Positions 6,225-8,549 of a stretch of DNA of 8,549 nucleotides are shown one piece after another. Both the position numbers and the translations under genes were made by a program. Positions within the stretch are counted from its first letter, which is position 1, and every line of letters starts with the position of its first letter. Origin of the DNA: Nitriliruptoraceae bacterium (lineage in GTDB: Bacteria > Actinomycetota > Nitriliruptoria > Nitriliruptorales > Nitriliruptoraceae); contig SKNP01000124.1 of NCBI GenBank assembly GCA_007120485.1, forward strand, positions 1 to 8,549, in the 5' to 3' direction. Under the pieces are notes generated by a model that saw only the letters and a program-made list of their open reading frames with translations, had not been told where the DNA came from and did not search any database.

Positions 6225-6331
6225 TGGTTGGCGAGGTGATGGTCCGTCCATGCTCGAACGGTCGTGGGTGCCGGTCCCTCGGGCGCATCCGCCGGGTGCA
6301 TCCCGCGTGGGCGGGTCCCGCTCACGATCCG

Positions 6332-6370
6332 CGCACCGCCGCACCGACGCACCGCCACACCGCCGACCGC
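6332..6370 (+). repeat. 8-bp tandem repeat in the methyltransferase leader
   Basis: Almost five consecutive 8-base units based on CGCACCGC (CGCACCGC, CGCACCGA, CGCACCGC, CACACCGC, then CGACCGC) end directly before the AGGAGG ribosome site. The stretch is C-rich and G-poor on the transcribed sequence, so it would be unstructured. The 8-base period and the lack of a start codon argue against coding. It may be a slippage product that keeps the ribosome site open, or a C-rich Rho-loading-like segment. Confidence 0.55.
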
Positions 6371-6376
6371 AGGAGG
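6371..6376 (+). promoter_or_regulatory. Strong ribosome binding site AGGAGG of the methyltransferase gene
   Basis: A full AGGAGG lies eight bases before ATG 6385. It decides the start of a gene whose reading frame stays open upstream to 6127, into the control region and the beginning of hxlR. Confidence 0.85.
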
Positions 6377-6384
6377 ATCTCGCG

Positions 6385-7416
6385 ATGACCGACCAGGACG
6401 GCCCCACCTTGCAGGAGCAAGCGCCGACGCTCCTCGGCCACGTCGCCGGCTACGCCAGCCACCGCACGATCTCGATGGGGCTGCGCCAGGGCCTGATCGA
6501 GACGTTGGCTGGCTCCACGGACGGGATGACACCGGAGGAGCTCGCGGACGACACCGACCTCGACCCCTTCTACGTAGCGGTGTGGTGCCGCTCCGCGCTG
6601 GGCGCTGGAGTGTGCACCCGCACCGGGGAGCGCTACCGCCTCGCGCCACACATGGACACCTTGCTCCTCGATCCCAGCTCTCCGGCCTACCTCGGCGGCA
6701 TCTTCCCGGTGTTCGAGCAACACGAGATGTTCGACCGGTTCGAGTCGGTCCTCGACTCCGGCGAACGCCTGTGGTGGGACCAGTGCAGCCCGGACTGGAT
6801 CGCCGGAGTCGCGGGCACCGGCGCGCCGTTCTACACCCGCCTGGTCCCTGGCGGGCTCGGGCAGGTCCCGGGTCTGCTCGACCAGTTGACGTCGGGCGGC
6901 CGGATCGTGGACACCGCCTGCGGCGCGGGTAGCGGATTGGTGCGACTGGCCGAGCATTTCCCCCACTGTGAGATCGTCGGGGTGGACGGTGACGCTCACT
7001 CGATCGATCTCGCCGAGAAGCGGGTGAGCGACGCCGGGGTCGCCGACCGGATCACCCTGTACGCCAGCCCCCTGGAGGAGCTGAGCGTCGAGCCCCCGGC
7101 CACGGTGGTCATCAACAACATCTCGATGCACGAGTGCCGCGACATCGACGGCGTGACACGCAACGTCCTCGAGGTTCTGGAGCCGGGCGGATGGTTCGTC
7201 ATCTCCGACTTCCCGTTCCCGCAGGACGACGAGGGGCTGCGGTCGGTCCCCGGCCGGATCATGGGCGGCATCCAGTTCTTCGAGGCGCAGATCGACGACC
7301 AACTGCTCCCGCGCAGCGCCTACGACGACCTACTCACCCGGCACGGGTTCACCGACCTCGGCGCCCACCAACTCACCCCGGTCCACGCCTTGACCTGGGG
7401 TCGCAAACCCGCATGA
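6385..7416 (+). CDS. SAM-dependent class I methyltransferase with N-terminal winged-helix domain
   Basis: The 343-residue protein has the layout of small-molecule methyltransferases with an N-terminal helical/winged-helix dimerisation part. Residues about 15-95 (RTISMGLRQGLIETLAG, then TPEELADDTDLDPFYVAVW) form that part. The SAM-binding Rossmann domain starts with motif I, VDTACGAGSGLVRLA (175-189), followed by the acidic residue after strand 2 (Asp201 in VGVDGD), the strand-4 region VVINNISMHECRD (241-253) and the post-motif LEPGGWFVISDF (265-276). It should transfer a methyl group from S-adenosylmethionine to O, N or C of a small molecule; the acceptor is unknown. Some relatives are annotated as transcriptional regulators because of the winged helix, but the SAM motifs are intact. 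It is preceded by a strong ribosome site, is divergent from hxlR and is followed after 133 bp by a flavin monooxygenase gene on the same strand, suggesting one pathway. Confidence 0.9.
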   Translation: MTDQDGPTLQEQAPTLLGHVAGYASHRTISMGLRQGLIETLAGSTDGMTPEELADDTDLDPFYVAVWCRSALGAGVCTRTGERYRLAPHMDTLLLDPSSPAYLGGIFPVFEQHEMFDRFESVLDSGERLWWDQCSPDWIAGVAGTGAPFYTRLVPGGLGQVPGLLDQLTSGGRIVDTACGAGSGLVRLAEHFPHCEIVGVDGDAHSIDLAEKRVSDAGVADRITLYASPLEELSVEPPATVVINNISMHECRDIDGVTRNVLEVLEPGGWFVISDFPFPQDDEGLRSVPGRIMGGIQFFEAQIDDQLLPRSAYDDLLTRHGFTDLGAHQLTPVHALTWGRKPA

Positions 7417-7481
7417 ACGGCTCAGGGGCCGCGGCCCATGCACGCGAGGTCCGGGCGCGACCGGCGGTCGGCCCGAGCCGT
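7417..7481 (+). repeat. Nested inverted repeats after the methyltransferase stop
   Basis: ACGGCTC directly after the TGA (7417-7423) pairs with GAGCCGT (7475-7481). Between them are a perfect 12-bp palindrome GGGCCGCGGCCC (7426-7437) and a hairpin CGACC-ggc-GGTCG (7458-7470). Together they could fold as a closed multi-stem structure that acts as terminator or attenuator between the two genes. There is no T-run, and short GC stems are common at this base composition. Confidence 0.35.
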
Positions 7482-7501
7482 CATCGGATGCCGCAGCCAT
7501 G

Positions 7502-7517
7502 ACGGCGGGCCCGCCGT
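7502..7517. promoter_or_regulatory. 16-bp perfect palindrome upstream of the FAD monooxygenase gene
   Basis: ACGGCGGGCCCGCCGT is a perfect palindrome ending 32 bases before the monooxygenase ATG and 21 before its ribosome site. It may be a regulator binding site for an internal promoter or a short RNA hairpin. A palindrome of this length is expected roughly once by chance in a window this rich in GC, so its place in a short gap is the only support. Confidence 0.3.
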
Positions 7518-7538
7518 GCGTCCCCGCACTTCTGCAGC

Positions 7539-7543
7539 AGGAG
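7539..7543 (+). promoter_or_regulatory. Ribosome binding site AGGAG of the FAD monooxygenase gene
   Basis: AGGAG lies six bases before ATG 7550 and fixes this start, which places 24 extra residues before the FAD-binding strand. No competing start with a ribosome site is seen downstream before the Rossmann motif. Confidence 0.8.
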
Positions 7544-7549
7544 CGACCG

Positions 7550-8549
7550 ATGCACCCATCCGGAACCCACCAGCGCCTCCTCGCCGGAAGCACCGGCGAT
7601 GCCGGCCCTCCTCGAAGCAGCGATCACGCCATCGTCATCGGCGGCAGCATGGCCGGGATGACGATCGCGCAGGCGCTGCGGACGCGGTTCGACGCGGTGA
7701 CCGTCCTCGACCGAGACCACCTGCCTGACGAGGCGGTCCCCCGTCCCGGGGTACCGCAGGACCGCCACGTCCACCTGCTGTTGGCCAGCGGCACCACCTC
7801 CTTCGAGCAGCTGTTCCCGGGCCTGTTCGAGGAGCTGGTCACTGCCGGTGCCGCCGTCGGCGACCCAAGCCGGATCCGGCTGTGCCTCAACGGCCACCGG
7901 CTCGCTCGCGGCCCCGTCGGCGATCCAGCGGTCTTCGCGAGCCGGCCGTTCATCGAGCACCACGTCCGTCGACGGATCCGTGCTGAGGCTGGCATCGAAG
8001 TGGTGGACGGGTGCACGGTCCGCGGGTTGGCCACCAGCGACGACGGCCGTCGGATCGTCGGGGTCCGGACCACCTCGACGTCCGCGGAAGCCACCGCGGG
8101 CGGCGGCGAGGACGAGCGCATCCTGCCCGCCGACCTGGTGGTCGATGCGTCGGGTCGGCGCTCGTCGAGCCCGGCTTGGCTCGAGGAGCTGGGATACGCC
8201 CCGCCGCCGGTCGATGAGCTGCCCGTCGACCTGCACTACCTCACCCGGCGGTGCCACATCCCCGATGAGGTGGTCGGTGGTGACCGCAACCTGCTGATCG
8301 GTCCGACCCGGGACCTGCCGCTCGGTGGCGCGCTGAGCAAGATCGAGGACGACCGGTGGATCGCGACGTTGTTCGCCATGGGCGGCCAACGTCCACCGCG
8401 GGACCCTGACCGCTTCGAGGCGTTCGCCGGGGAGCTCGCGACCTCCGACATCCACGATGCGCTGGTCGCCGGCGAGCCGCTGGATGAGCCGACCCGCTAC
8501 CGGTTCCCCGCGAACCAACGTCGCCGCTACGACCGCGGTCACCTGCCCG
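7550..8549 (+). CDS. FAD-dependent monooxygenase/epoxidase-like protein (3' end beyond the window)
   Basis: The frame is open from ATG 7550 to the end of the window, giving 333 residues without a stop, so the protein is partial. After a 24-residue polar leader comes the FAD-binding Rossmann motif AIVIGGSMAGMTIAQAL (27-43) and the acidic end of strand 2 (TVLDRD, 51-56). PRPGVPQDRHVHLLLASG (64-81) and DLVVDASGRRSSSPAWL (195-211, the DG-type second FAD motif, here DASG) follow. These segments match a group of actinobacterial flavin monooxygenases related to polyether epoxidases such as LasC, usually annotated as NAD(P)/FAD-dependent oxidoreductases. It would hydroxylate or epoxidise an organic substrate using O2 and NAD(P)H; the substrate is unknown. 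The GGSMAG form lacks the strict GxGxxG glycine pattern at one position (Ser33), as in its relatives. It probably acts with the upstream methyltransferase. The long antisense frame here is a shadow. Confidence 0.88.
   Translation, partial: MHPSGTHQRLLAGSTGDAGPPRSSDHAIVIGGSMAGMTIAQALRTRFDAVTVLDRDHLPDEAVPRPGVPQDRHVHLLLASGTTSFEQLFPGLFEELVTAGAAVGDPSRIRLCLNGHRLARGPVGDPAVFASRPFIEHHVRRRIRAEAGIEVVDGCTVRGLATSDDGRRIVGVRTTSTSAEATAGGGEDERILPADLVVDASGRRSSSPAWLEELGYAPPPVDELPVDLHYLTRRCHIPDEVVGGDRNLLIGPTRDLPLGGALSKIEDDRWIATLFAMGGQRPPRDPDRFEAFAGELATSDIHDALVAGEPLDEPTRYRFPANQRRRYDRGHLP

Noticed and set aside
6127..6384. Upstream extension of the methyltransferase
   Set aside because: It would cover the divergent control region and the hxlR start; AGGAGG before ATG 6385 is decisive.
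7417..7549. SAM or other known riboswitch before the monooxygenase
   Set aside because: The stems do not match any riboswitch consensus I know; they are simple GC palindromes.
7481..8542. 353-residue minus-strand frame opposite the FAD monooxygenase
   Set aside because: The plus strand here carries clear FAD motifs, a ribosome site and an open frame to the window end; the antisense frame has none.

Overview
The window is very GC-rich (about 70% by eye) with strong G/C bias at third codon positions, GTG starts on four of seven genes, GGAG-type ribosome sites and a candidate leaderless gene. Together with the protein types (HxlR fused to an SCP2-like domain, a double-hotdog protein with a CxxCGP motif, a LasC-like FAD monooxygenase, a Trx-DsbD-like fusion) this suggests a chromosomal segment of a high-GC actinobacterium. 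I cannot name the genus. There is no tRNA, rRNA, transposase, CRISPR array or phage gene.

Layout, left to right. (1) 120-1493, minus: complete amidase-signature hydrolase. (2) 1494-1766: gap between divergent genes with an 8-bp inverted repeat. (3) 1767-3200, plus: membrane protein with an N-terminal thioredoxin-like CPYC domain and a DsbD/CcdA-like transmembrane core. (4) 3405-4340, plus: GNAT acetyltransferase with an extra C-terminal beta-rich domain. (5) 4337-4488: degenerate 29-bp tandem repeat filling the gap between two convergent genes and containing both stop codons. (6) 4477-5343, minus: double-hotdog acyl-thioesterase-like protein whose ATG lies at the centre of a perfect 12-bp inverted repeat. 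(7) 5433-6134, minus: HxlR-family regulator with an SCP2-like C-terminal domain. (8) 6135-6384: divergent control region with a GTACA-N5-TGTAC dyad, a 10-bp palindrome and an 8-bp tandem repeat. (9) 6385-7416, plus: SAM-dependent methyltransferase. (10) 7417-7549: short gap dense in palindromes. (11) 7550-8549, plus: FAD-dependent monooxygenase, cut by the window end.

The clearest functional unit is on the right. The HxlR regulator is divergent from a methyltransferase followed by a flavin monooxygenase, an arrangement typical of a small regulated tailoring or detoxification cassette for an aromatic, quinone-like or polyketide-like compound. The hotdog protein lies downstream of hxlR on the same strand and may belong to it, but has its own apparent control site. 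The amidase, thiol-redox membrane protein and acetyltransferase look like independent genes. No gene set here is clearly an undescribed system. The items most worth a second look are the start-codon inverted repeat, the 29-bp repeat, the GNAT fusion and the HxlR/methyltransferase/monooxygenase cassette.
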